Part shown: positions 10,360 to 20,684 of the stretch, piece by piece
Layout of the letters: each line of letters begins with the position of its first letter
Numbering within the stretch: the first letter of the stretch is position 1
NCBI GenBank assembly: GCA_958295665.1
Contig: OY282558.1
Span: forward strand, 22,319,409-22,383,408
Direction of reading: 5' to 3'
Origin: Tipula vernalis
Taxonomy: Eukaryota; Arthropoda; Insecta; Diptera; Tipulidae
Length of the DNA stretch: 64,000 nucleotides
The notes under the pieces: generated by a model
What the model was told of the DNA's origin: nothing
The model's database searches: none
Seen by the model: only the letters and a program-made list of their open reading frames with translations
Translations under genes and position numbers: made by a program

Positions 10360-11073
10360 ATGATTAAGATAACTAAATTTAACCTTCACCATTCTAAAGC
10401 TGCTTCGGCAGCTCTACTCGTCAAGCTGACTAGTTCGGGTGAGGATGTGATGCTAATCCAAGAACCTTGGGTTAATAACAATAGGATCTGTGGCCTCAGA
10501 ATCAAGGGGTACAAAATTATATCCTCTAGTAAGTCTGGGAAGATCAGATCTTGTATCCTTGGGAAAAATAAAATTAATCTTGTCCTTCTCTCTCAATACA
10601 GCAATGGTGACACTACTGTAGTTAGCCTGGAAATAGGCACTTGTAGATTCTGGCTAGTTTCAGCCTACATGGACCGGGAGAAAGAGGTTCCTCCGGATAG
10701 CCTGAAGGAGCTGATCCGTGAAGCGGAACAATCAAAGGTAGGTGTGGTACTGGGAGTTGATGCTAATGCGCATCACACTATCTGGGGAAGCACAGACATT
10801 AATGAAAGAGGTGAGTCACTTTTTGATTATTTGATGAGTACTAACCTTTCAGTATGTAATATTGGGCGGCAACCCATATTTATTACTAGTAACAGGCAGG
10901 AGGTTCTAGATATGACCCTTGCCTCAAATAATATTCTTCATATAGTTAAAAATTGGAGGGTGGATAAGGAACACTCCTTTTCTGATCATCGATATTTAAC
11001 CTATAGCCTCGATATTCACCCTGCTACCCGGGAAGCCTTCAGGATCCCTAGAAGGGCCAACTGGAGCAAATAA
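10360..11073 (+). pseudogene. LOA-1 ORF2: endonuclease domain only
   Basis: ORF2 of LOA elements encodes an apurinic-like endonuclease that nicks target DNA to prime reverse transcription. All endonuclease landmarks are present in order: FNLHHSKA (N-terminal Asn), LIQEPWV (catalytic Glu), GVDANAHHTIWGSTDIN (Asp/Asn), RQEVLDMTLAS, and FSDHRYL (Ser-Asp-His). The ATG at 10360 overlaps a TGA in the ORF1 frame (ATGA), as in termination-reinitiation, and the homologous site in LOA-2 keeps the same geometry. The frame is uninterrupted for 237 codons and then meets TAA at 11071-11073, inside the left arm of the inverted repeat. Linker, reverse transcriptase and RNase H are absent. The domain may be intact, but the element is dead. 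Confidence 0.85.
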
Positions 11074-11162
11074 GGGGAATTATTGGAGGGTTTGTTGCCG
11101 TCGAGGGCCCTGGAGCCCCCGACGGCAACAAATCCTCCAATAATTCCCCATATTTGCTCCAG
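11061..11162. repeat. 102-bp near-perfect inverted repeat at the broken end of LOA-1
   Basis: The left arm (11061-11111) is LOA-1 ORF2 sequence; the right arm (11112-11162) is its reverse complement with only 5 of 51 positions differing and no spacer. In the right arm, read on the minus strand, the codon opposite TAA 11071-11073 is TAT, so the inverted copy keeps the frame open where the left arm has a stop. The right arm is therefore an inverted copy made before the stop mutation arose. DNA right of 11162 belongs to the Tc1-like element. A template switch during retrotransposition or break repair would explain it. Confidence 0.9.
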
Positions 11163-11582
11163 CAATAGAAGATATTGTTCTGTTTATTTATATTCTATGC
11201 TATTACACCATTTAAATAAAAAAAATTACCTGCAATTTAGGGGGGGGGGAATCGTAAAAATGCCAAAATATTCAAAGTACCCTATTTGGGATTTAAATGC
11301 GTGAAGTAGTGGAATAAAGTAAATACTTTTTTATGTTCCTTTTTTGTACTTTATTGGTTTGTGCAACTTCTATCTTTAATATTAGAATTTTGTCGGACGC
11401 CCTTAGTTTACTTTTATGCCTGCCGTCATAGGACATAAGAGGGAATCTTGTATGAGCAACGGGCAAATGAATATTATAAAGTTTAGTGAGAAGAGGACTG
11501 GTTAAAGCTGACTTGCGAGCATTTGAAACAATCTAAAAGCCAGAGTTCGCATTACGAGTGAAACAAAAACAGTAAGAAGCAA

Positions 11583-11850
11583 TTTGCTGTGGCCCCAGCA
11601 GCATGTTTCTTGGACTCAAGAGTTGTGGTATAACGTGACTTTCTCCGATAAATCCAAATTTAAGCTGCATGTTGGAGATGGTAGAATCCTCGCACGAAAA
11701 GAACCTTAAGAGAGGCTTAGCAACGAGGAGTTGTAGTCTGGGGAGTTTTTCTAGAGGAGAAGCCGATCGAATATGCTTCCTTAGTTCCAAAATCACAGGA
11801 GCTGTTTATTTACAAGTCCTATATAACGAATTTGAGCCCTCTGTGTGAGA
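11583..11850 (+). pseudogene. Tc1 transposase relic, first catalytic block
   Basis: The plus strand reads LWYNVTFSDKSKFKLH (Asp codon at 11647-11649), matching the Tc1 'W..V.FSDES.F.L' block with the first catalytic Asp. After stops come VVVWGVF and then KITGAVYLQVLYNEFEP, matching the 'VWG.....G.....I.G..N...Y..VL...L.P' stretch. Several stops and shifts interrupt it. The next expected block (DNA.PH) is missing, probably lost at the nested insertion or in a deletion. Confidence 0.75.
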
Positions 11851-11910
11851 GCTTTTCGACGAGACTTTCAGATTTATTTTTTAACTCTATGCAAAATTGC
11901 AGAAGTTGTG

Positions 11911-12822
11911 AGTAATACCAGAGCACCCTGTATTTTATAGAGCCATAATCTTTTATAAGGGAATTAGAAACGAGGAAAAAACGAAACTTTTCATAGTAAA
12001 ACACACAAAAAATATGGAAAATCACTATTTTTCCTAAGACAAATTTTTAAATGAAAACGTTACAAATTCTTAATTATGATTTCTGAAATACTTTCATAAA
12101 TGTTTTAATTTCAACAAACATGAATATCGTTTAAGTAAATCGTTTTCATTTTCTTGTAATAACTGATTAAATCAAAATATTAAAAAAAATTCATAACAAC
12201 AGCATTCTGGTCAAATTGAAATAAAAGCTTACTACGATTTGTTTGGTCATTAAGTCAATATACATTACATAGATGGCAGTGATGGCCGTAAAAATTTGGA
12301 AAAATCGTACCAAAAATTACAAGCTGGGGAAAATTCAAGTTCAAAAATTGTAGAAAAAGCAAAACAAATTCACAAAATATAGGAACGTGTGATAATTTTG
12401 TGATTAAAAAATTTTTTTTGGTATTTTTCTGTAACCATTTTAGACATCTTACGTACACTAGTAAAACTAAAGATAAATTTAGCAAGTATTATTTTAATTT
12501 GTCAGAGCCAACTTTGATGTATTTTTCAAAATGAAAGTTCGAAAAAATTTTAGAAATAATTTAATTTTAATATTTCTGCAATTAATATTTACTTAATACC
12601 AATATGGCCTGCTTGGATATTGTTCTTACAAATATGTAGAAAACTTTTATACAAACATTTTATAATATTTTTGCTTTTTTCATTGAAAAACTTCAAGCTA
12701 AAAAACACCATTTTTATTATGGATTCCTATGGAAATCAGTGAAAAGTTATACCACTAAAAAGCTTCTAAAAAATACGTCATTAAGATTATGGCTCTATAC
12801 TCTAGAAGGCTCTGGTAATATT
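11911..12822. mobile_element. Nested inverted-repeat element (MITE-like)
   Basis: The left end (AATACCAGAGCACCCTGTAT then AGAGCCATAATCTT, 11913-11953) matches the reverse complement of the right end (12781-12822). Weaker similarity continues inward for about 60 bp more. The roughly 0.9-kb interior is AT-rich with no recognisable transposase. It sits between the two halves of the Tc1 transposase, so it inserted into that element. Exact termini and target duplication are uncertain; TA-rich flanks make a TA duplication plausible but unprovable here. Confidence 0.6.
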
Positions 12823-12911
12823 CTCCATTAATATTGAATTGTAGATAATAAAATTGACTTTAAGATAAACAACAATAATTTCTTCATTTAAACGTAAAAA
12901 AGTACTTAGCA

Positions 12912-13060
12912 GACTGGCTCCCGTATATCCCACAGTTAAACCCAATAGAAAATTTTTGAAAAGTTTGTTGATGAATATCTAGGAATCCATACCTTCAGCA
13001 ACTTTGAAAAATTTTTCAAACTCAATAAATCGGAGGTGTACCGCCGTAATCAATAAAGAA
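12912..13060 (+). pseudogene. Tc1 transposase relic, C-terminal block
   Basis: The frame reads DWLPYIPQLNPIENF, the Tc1 'W....SPDLNPIEN.W' block; the catalytic Glu codon is at 12948-12950. The next residue, normally Trp, is now a TGA stop at 12957-12959. Further on, after a shift, NSINRRCTAVINK matches the usual 'SMPRRC.AVI..K' C-terminus. Together with the 11.6-kb block this identifies the DD34E Tc1 group. The protein is dead. Confidence 0.8.
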
Positions 13061-13291
13061 ACCAATAAAAAACAAACAAAAAATTAAAATAGAAGTGTTT
13101 ACGTTATTCCAATACTTTAGCTCCAATCAACGTATTTTGAATATTTTTGGCATTTTTTCGGGTTTTCCCCTAAATTGCAGTTGCATTTAAAATGAAACAA
13201 TAAGCCAATTTCCTTCGAAAGATTTGTAATTTTAACAACCAAGACTCCAGTTTTTAAAAAAATATATTTCAATTTTTTTACGCAGCACTAT

Positions 13292-16200
13292 ATATCGTCA
13301 ATCCATTTTTTTTTGTTATTATACGACACAATATGTCTGTCTAAAACCCATTGTTAGTAATCTTCGTAAATTTTCTGTAACAATTTCCAGAAAAAACCGT
13401 CAATTCAAAAAATCGAAACTTTTTTGCGTCAAAACTTAAAGTCAATAACAATACACAAGTCTATTGCGTGCACAGTATCAACAAATCTATATGTGGTACG
13501 GTGGTAAGGTGGTTTCTGTTTTATATTTTCCAGAAGCTACATTAAACTTTTCTAATTGTTCTTGATTTTTGTCATTATTATATCGACTATTATATTATAT
13601 CGAAAAAAGTAAAATGTTAAAATAGATAACATTTTTAGATTAAATATTTTCACTTCTAATTAAACAAAACTCTCGATGAGAAAAGGAAAATTTCCCAGAA
13701 AAACTCTTGAAAAGAAAAAGTTTTTTGTTTCACTTGAAATTTTTTTCTTTTTAAATTTTTCTGCAAAAGCACAAAAGTTTCGAAATAATTTTTTTTTTTT
13801 TTTTTTTTGTAATTAATGATTAAAATTATTTAATTAGAATACGTACGTACACCAAAAAAAAAAAGAAACAAAAAAATAAAAAGAAAATATTTTAATAATC
13901 AAAAAATTTTCTAATTAATTATAAATTTTGATTTATCTAGAAAAGTTTTTGTTTTTGTTTTTTATTACGTTTGTGATGACTGATGACCTTGTTAAAATCG
14001 CGGAGGTACTTAAACTTTAGGTGGGCTACCGAAAATTTGTTTATTTGACATAAGAATGTACGCATCAAGATGAAGATGTTGTTTAGCTTTTGATATACCT
14101 TCATCCATCGCATACACATCAAGCCGTCAAAATATTTTCATATATGCCGAAAAATAAAAACATCGAACATTAAACGTTATGGAGGAGTAAAAATATAATG
14201 TGGGCGGTGGGTGGACATTTTATTTATAGACAATTCACAAAAATGACATAAAAAATATTTGTTAGTACAGTTTAACGGTATAATAAAAAAAACAAATTTA
14301 TTTAGCCTTGCCGATGTTGTATCTAAATGTACCAACGTTGCTTATATTATGTATAACGCACGAGCTTGTCTATTCGACATGACATGAAAAACTTTCCGAA
14401 AAATTCAAGTTGAGTCGATATTAATTTAATAGGGGAGGGGTTGGGGAGGGGGCAGGCAGGAATAACAACCAAAATAATATTGAAAGCACGTGTTTTATAG
14501 TTTATACATGTATATTGTTTAACGTTTCTTTATTTTTATTATTGTGAAGATTACTTTAATTTGATAAACTTTTTAATTTACTATTCAAATATTTTAATGT
14601 GTTTATACTTGGTTGTCCATAAAATTTTTATATAGTATGCCATTACACATGTTTTCATGGTCATTAAATGTTAGTACCTACCATCCGTAAAGTTTGATAT
14701 TTATTCTGATTTTATTCCTTAAGTAGAAAGGACTCTATAAATATATACTTATATTCAGGAAGTAGGTACCAGCAAGAAAGCTTGGTGAATATCTCCAATC
14801 ACTAGAGAAAACCATTTTTTCTATAACACTGGGTGAATCCTATTTTTCATATCAAACTCGAACTGTCAAAACTCGTTTCAAACTTCTTTAAAAATTATTT
14901 AGTTTCTTCTTTCAAATTAATATTCGAAAGAAATTAATTTCGAGGTAAATTTATAATCAATTAAGTTTAATTATTGCAAATATTTTGCCTATACATTGTG
15001 CCCAGCCGTATCAAAAAAAGGTCACACCTTCAAAATTTCACAATCACTTTCTATTTTTTAAAATTTTTTTAATTCTTGAAATTCTTTAGAGAAAATTTAA
15101 TTTTGTTATAGATTAAGACCACATGATGTTTCACTTAGGACACACTATACTTAACTGTGTCCCATGAAGTGGTAGAACATTTTCCGACTACTATTCAGTG
15201 TAAATGTTTCATCAATACCTTTGTTGAGTCATTCGCCAAAAAAATCTTGACCGCTATTCATACGGTGAGTGTACTAGGGTATAATTCCCGAGAAAGAAAA
15301 AGCAGAAGATGTAACTGTTTAAATGTCTGATGGTCATTCGCTAATATTTGGAGAATTTCTCTAAGCGCGAATGCTGTTTCCTATGCACAGAAGAAAGGAC
15401 TCTTGAGATTTTTTGAGTCTTTCTGTGTTGGTGTTGACGTTTAAACAGATTTTGACGTTTATATTGAAGTGATTCGATTTTTCACTTTTGAGACAATTTC
15501 GGAAAAAAAATGCCTGGAAGAGCTTCAACAAAACCTTCATCGCGTATAGTATCGTCCATTTTTGGCGGTCTACTGTTCCGCTATGCTAGCTGTGAAACTT
15601 TTCGCAATATTCTCCTAACAGTCTCATATATCGAAAATTCTTTGGCATAACATTTATATTATCCGCATAATTAAGTCAAATTAAAATTTTCAAGATGCCA
15701 CTAAAGATTTAAAAAAAAAAAAAAATTCAGCAGCAAATCGATTTTCCGATTGGCACATATCCCAGTAACCTTGTCTGTGGTACATATTTCAATTTGGTCT
15801 TTTTTTTTTTTTGGTCAAAGTTCATGTTTCAAGAATGAAAAATCGGAAAATTCAACAATAAAAAAGTCTGTTGGCCTCAACACAAATATATTCCGTTGAA
15901 TTATCGCCATACATGCAACAAGTTTGAGTCGGAGAATGGAGGAAAACATAAGAATTTATGTGTAGCCTAGCCTAGTTTTATAAAGGCGACATCATAAACA
16001 AACAAAAAATGTCTTTTAAGTACGACATGAATAAATTATGTATATTTGTGTAAGCGCCAAGTATACCGCGTATGTTGAATAAAGCCCAAATGGTGTGGAA
16101 AATAATCACTTATGCTAATTAATTGGACTTTATAGCGTGTTATTTGAGGTACAGTACTATAATTAGGTAAGTACAAAAAAATATTTGTTTTAATTCCATT

Positions 16201-16934
16201 TGTGGCGTAGCGACGTCGAGTTAATGGTCACAATTAAAAATGGAAATCACTGTTTGTTGACGGGGATAATTTACTCCCGTACAATATTTTGTATCCCCTT
16301 GGAGAGTATCAAATTTTCTACCGCATTTTTATGAACATATTATCCTGTTGTATTTGTGGTCGTGATATTCCAATTTCGCAGTACATAATGATGTCATAAA
16401 AGTTTACGTTCGGGGTTTTACGTTACCGCTGGTTTAGAATTTAATCGAGTCAGTCATTTTTGTTCCATAAAATTAAAAACAACTTTAAAAATAAAGTTCT
16501 TGTGTTTATTATGGTTTTAATTTGTATTAGGGCAAGAATAAAAATTTATTTTGGGTTACCGAAAAAATTACGTAGGATGACTGATTTTGTGATTTTTCAT
16601 TTTTTTGTTGGTCTATTTTTGGAAAATCTATTTGCGTTTTTATTTCAATTTTCTCTTTTCTGTACTTAAAAGTTAAAGCAAATACGCTTTAAGGCTGTTT
16701 GATTTGTTGTTTGGTTAAACCAACATGATTTACTTGAGGATAATGTAAAATAATATGTAAATAAGGTACGATTTACATACACTCGTACATACTCTTATAC
16801 AAATAAACACTGCCCAATGTTGATTTTTAATCCTAAAAATATCCCAAAGTTGGGAGAATACCGTAGACCAAAATTCTCATATTATAACTGTTTGGTTCGT
16901 TTAATCACCTTTGGAGTCAGAATCTGTGGAGCGT
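13292..16934. other. AT-rich non-coding DNA
   Basis: No recognisable coding or transposon motif. It holds a run of 20 T at 13789-13808, other long A and T runs (15710-15725, 15800-15812), and a G-rich cluster at 14432-14452. A 46-codon frame from ATG 15510 has an A-rich start context but no recognisable domain or splice signals. Confidence 0.5.
14432..14452 (+). other. Potential G-quadruplex motif
   Basis: Four runs of at least four G (14432-14435, 14437-14440, 14443-14446, 14448-14452) are separated by loops of 1, 2 and 1 bases. This is the canonical pattern for a very stable intramolecular quadruplex, and it stands alone in strongly AT-rich DNA. No gene is nearby to suggest a role. Confidence 0.8.
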
Positions 16935-17098
16935 TTAATGTTTCGTGAACTCAACTGAAATGAACCGGAACTTTAACAAGAATTTCACGTCTTGGTTAAA
17001 TTATCCTCTAGCACATGTTTGATATAGACAGAGCACCTTATAATGTGATAAGTTTTCTTCTTAACACAAGTAGAAACGGTTGAAGAACAATTACTTAC

Positions 17099-17353
17099 AT
17101 TTTAGGTTCTTCTTCACATTGAATTTTGTAATATGGCCTGGATCAATGTAAGCCTCAAATGTAATTCCGATAAATAAATTTGCTTTTCTCATAGGCATAT
17201 AACTCAACGTGAATAACCGCCAAATTATTCGAAGCGTGCTTCGAAGATCATCTGGTTGTCCGAAAAACAACTTATGTGACTTCATTTGAGAAATTTTATG
17301 CAAATTTGTTTTCTGCTGTCTATCTAATGTATTATTAGTAAACAATTTGTTTG
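17099..17353 (-). CDS. Candidate internal coding exon of an unrecognised gene
   Basis: On the minus strand an 85-codon-length open segment is bounded by strong splice signals. The acceptor follows a T-rich tract ending TTTTTTAG (AG at 17355-17354); the donor is AAAT/GTAAGT starting at 17098. The segment is exactly 255 bp with phase 1 at both ends. The product includes KSHKLFFGQPDDLRSTLRII and LFIGITFEAYIDPGHITKF and has the mixed composition of a folded protein, unlike the neighbouring random frames. I do not recognise the family. A possible last exon lies at 16935-16954 (acceptor TTCATTTCAG, then six codons and TAA). An open segment at 17406-17606 (-) could be an upstream exon, but its best donor gives the wrong phase. 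It may be a real gene, a relic or chance. Confidence 0.3.
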
Positions 17354-17609
17354 CTAAAAAATAGCAAAAAAAACCTTCTATTAAGTCATATACTGACTAA
17401 TTTTTTCATTTTATTTTGTAAACCTTTGCATGTGGAATTAGAGGAAAATTCTTCCACGTTGGTGGCATCGTGGCAGCAGTCCGCAAACTGCAACAGGAAT
17501 CGGTAGGAATAGAATTGAATATCTGGAACTGAACCGTATCCAAGTCGTGCATCATTCTTAATTCATTCAAAATAAAGTTCCTATCAGCTCTTTCACCACT
17601 ATACAATCT

Positions 17610-20136
17610 CAGTAAATTTACCCATTACTATGAATCGTAGCTCTACCGTACAGGGCCAAGTAAATTAAGGAAATTGTTATAGTCTTTGACCAGTTTTGAA
17701 ACACAGCGGTTTTTCCAACAAATTAAGCGAAAATTTTTTATCAATACATACCGTGTAACAGAGAAACGTAGGTGGTCATTATTTCGGTCTGAAATCATGT
17801 GCAGTGCATAACCAGACTGCCAGTTGAACTAAAACCATACATAGGGCGATAGGTTCCAAATTCCACACCAAATTTAGAATGAACGCTCTGTAATGATTCA
17901 GCTATCTATTTCCGAAAGTCCTGAGAGACCGGAGGCAAGCACATAATGGTCACAGTAAAAGTGAGTTTAAAAACGTAGCGCTAGTAACAGTCACTAACAC
18001 AAGAAGTATAGCACATAGCGCAGGTAGTATCGTCGATTTGTAAACAATATTTACCACATTATCTGTCAAACCACAAGATTTTTCGAAGGACCTTCTATAA
18101 TGCATTGTCAAAATATGGTGGTAGCTTTTTGAAGTTGCGGTATAAAGGATGATATTTCCGGGAAAGTTATTATTAGATGACACAAACACTAAAAAAAAAT
18201 TGTTTGGTAACTTTGACGAATAATAATAGACCTCGACAAGGGTCGAAATACATTAAATCGCGAATCGGCGTTTTAAAACCGCAGGTAATCTCGAAAAAAA
18301 TCACGCAGTTTTTTTTAAAGAACTTTCCTACTTTGCTTATCTCATATCTCTCGAGGTTCTGCAAATCATGAAATCTAGTAGAAATCGTAAAGCGTCAGGT
18401 TCATAAAACCCTCATTAACAGGCAAACCACAATCGTAAATTAATGAAATACAAATTTTTGAACCCTATTAATCGAGAATCCGATTTGCTAAAAACGAAGA
18501 AAATAGATTTCATCACCGTAATAATAGGAAAACTTAAAATTTCTAACCAAAAATGAAATTGATCTCTGGTTTACGAGTATATCCAAAAAAGGTGTCCTGG
18601 CTCAATAAGCATATGGTAAATTTCTCCCTAAAACGATATTAAAAATTGAAACATCATTGGTTAACAACACTACAGATTTTCGCTTTTAATACGACCATAC
18701 CGCTTTTGAATGAAATACGAGTAGTATTGAATCACACACACACACACACACACACACATATTAACGATCTACGCGAAAAATGTTTTCCACCAAATATTTT
18801 ATTTTTAGAATAACCTACGCTCAAGGATATACCGTAAACTGTACATATAAAAAATGTGTTGTTTTCTGTAGCCTTGTTATGAGATGTGCTATACCTCATG
18901 TTGTGTATTATTTTTCATGGGAATTCGCGGAAAAACATCTCATAATTGAGAAAAATGATGAGTAAACATGGAAAAGTATTTTTCTTTATACTCTCCATCT
19001 CCACTTAGTCATACTCATATTTATATATATACAAAAACAAGTATCAAAATATTAAATGATCACTTGAAGTAGCAAAACGCGTCTATTATTTCGTGGAGCA
19101 AGAAAAGTTTTTTCCTAAACATTTGTTTTTGATTAGATTAAACATGTGATGTGTAGGTGCAAGAAGTTAGTATAGACATGTTCATATCCAAAAAGAAATT
19201 TAATTAAACAAAAGGCTTAAATTTTATAGATGGGAATATAGGAGGATGGTGATGTTTTCCTATATATCTGATGGAAATAAACCCCCAAAATATATTAATT
19301 TAACCTACGTTTTAATACTAGCGCGTTCATTGTTCATAACAGGTTGTTAGATTACATAAAATATTATGTAAATCACCCTAGATAAAGAATTTTTCGAAAT
19401 AGGTCACTGATATTTCCATTTTAATTTTTCATTACTCTTTCCATTTATATGTAGTTTGGTTGTTATTAGATACGTTATGGTTGGAAGGGTTAAAAAATTT
19501 AGAAATAAGGGAAAAATTTTAATTTAATTTTCAATTTTTGATGGATCGGCTCCCCTTTCTAATATACTCTGTTTGAATTTTTGACAAAATCGTATATTTA
19601 ACATATATATACCGCGCCAACCGCAGTATCCAGTTAAATAGTTACTGTTGTTCTGTTTGCTTCTAGTTTGCTTCATGTTTGCTTCAAGTCCACCTTGAAG
19701 TTTTTCGAAGAAACTATCGATTTTATTATTGAAAAGTGTTGTCAAATTAAGCTTGTGAACTTGCATATCGACGATTTCTGGATGCCAGAAACTTCAGTAT
19801 GCCAATTTCTTCAAAGCACGTTACGATAGGCTTTGGTAAATCGTTTATCAGGTCAAGACCGAAGATGAACCGCCCTTGCACAATTTTAATATTTGATTTT
19901 AAACTGGTAGTCAATTTCAATTACTCTGATTGTGTTCGCCAGAATCTAAATTGGTTATACATAGGTTAAAGTTTTAGTCTCGTTAGAACTTTCCATTCCC
20001 AAAAAAGTGTAAGGTTGAGTAGTTGGCTAAGGTATGGTTTTTGATTGCATTCTGTTGGTTACAAAAGTCTTTTGATATTGCGGTTTTCTTTTTATTCACT
20101 TAAGATTTTATTGCATGAATTGAACAAATAAATAAA
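17610..20136. other. AT-rich non-coding DNA
   Basis: No convincing gene or element. The minus frame 17950-18189 has a hydrophobic stretch but no signals or family resemblance. A (CA)13 microsatellite lies at 18733-18758. Confidence 0.5.
18733..18758 (+). repeat. (CA)13 microsatellite
   Basis: Thirteen uninterrupted CA dinucleotides followed by TA. Likely length-variable between individuals. Confidence 0.95.
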
Positions 20137-20297
20137 ATATTGTGACGGTGACACCTAGTGTGTAATAGAATAAGTTAAATTAATAGCTCAATGTTTAACT
20201 ATACTAAAATGAAATTTTCCATGATAAAATTGTTCTAAATGTTTCTACGCTATTCTAACTGGAAAAGTCATGAGTTTTCTAGAAGTTTGGTTTGTGT

Positions 20298-20311
20298 ATA
20301 TAAAAAGGCGA
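20298..20311 (+). repeat. LOA-2 target-site duplication, left copy
   Basis: Fourteen bases (ATATAAAAAGGCGA) are identical to 24415-24428. The first one or two bases are ambiguous because the element's TAA tail also ends in A/T. Confidence 0.9.
20299..20307 (+). promoter_or_regulatory. LTR TATA box
   Basis: TATAAAAAG sits in the first third of the LTR. LOA-2 inserted just downstream, so target duplication made a second copy at 24416-24424. It would have driven transcription of the original LTR element. Confidence 0.65.
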
Positions 20312-20312
20312 G

Positions 20313-20684
20313 CATCCCAAGGGTGGTCAGAGTCGAGCTAAACCGGCTTCTGTCGGCGGGACCCAAGTGGTCAAGCCTGTAGAAGCTACGGTAGCGGCAC
20401 CTGTAGCGAAGACCATCGGGGTGACCGCCCTCTCCAGGAGACAGGTGAGGAGAAGGCGAGAAAGGGAGAGGAAGGCGTCAGGGGTTCCGCGGGGGAAAGC
20501 CTCACAAGGGCTCCCCCCGTGCAAGCCACTGGTTAGGCCTGGAGGGTCTCAGGCAGCGGGGGCCAGCAGAACGGCGATGGAGGACACTGGTCAGCCATCG
20601 GCCGGACAAAAAAAGCATGCGGGTGGTGGCGGTGCTGAAAAGGAGGCTGAGCAGGGCCTTCAGAAGGGGCCTTCGGTAAATTGA
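20313..20684 (+). pseudogene. LOA-2 ORF1 C-terminal fragment
   Basis: The frame is open from the insertion point to TGA 20682-20684. It encodes a very basic Arg/Lys-, Gly- and Ala-rich tail (for example RRQVRRRRERERKASG), as expected for the nucleic-acid-binding tail of a gag-like ORF1. The start codon and the DUF4780-like core were lost by 5' truncation. The stop overlaps the presumed ORF2 start by one TTGA tetranucleotide, where LOA-1 has ATGA. Confidence 0.65.

Larger units (their letters stand above)
7540..11111 (+). mobile_element. LOA-1: decayed LOA-type non-LTR retrotransposon, 3' part lost
   Basis: A sharp rise in GC near 7540 marks the apparent 5' untranslated region. Then come ORF1 (7722 onward, split by an insert at about 8313-9085), a mariner fragment embedded after ORF1, and the ORF2 endonuclease from 10360. 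The junction ATGA at 10360-10363 (ORF2 start overlapping an ORF1 stop) matches the equivalent TTGA junction of LOA-2 at 20681-20684, supporting one family. Reverse transcriptase, RNase H and the 3' end are missing: the element stops inside an inverted repeat at 11111. No target-site duplication could be found. The 5' boundary is estimated from composition only. Confidence 0.75.
11163..13291 (+). mobile_element. Degenerate Tc1-like DNA transposon
   Basis: Inverted repeats are visible: the block starting at 11230 (CTGCAATTTAGG, then AAAATGCCAAAATATTCAAA, then TGGAATAAAGTAAA) recurs in reverse complement ending at 13180. The right terminus probably lies at about 13290, where the complement reads AGTGCTGCGTAAAA, a Tc1-like end. 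The matching left terminus is missing, so the left end seems truncated at the LOA-1 inverted repeat. Between the repeats are transposase remnants at 11.6-11.85 kb and 12.9-13.06 kb, separated by a nested inverted-repeat element. Confidence 0.7.

Noticed and set aside
11239..11249. Run of about ten G as a quadruplex or regulatory site
   Set aside because: It lies in the Tc1 inverted repeat where the opposite copy has only four G, so it is homopolymer expansion or sequencing noise.
15510..15650. 46-codon plus-strand ORF with A-rich start context
   Set aside because: Too short, no domain recognised, no splice signal supporting a longer gene.
16460..16669. 69-codon Phe/Ile-rich ORF
   Set aside because: Composition follows from T-rich DNA; no family resemblance.
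17950..18189. Minus-strand ORF with a hydrophobic C-terminal stretch as a membrane protein
   Set aside because: Hydrophobic runs are common in AT-rich frames; no donor or acceptor links it convincingly to the exon at 17.1-17.35 kb.
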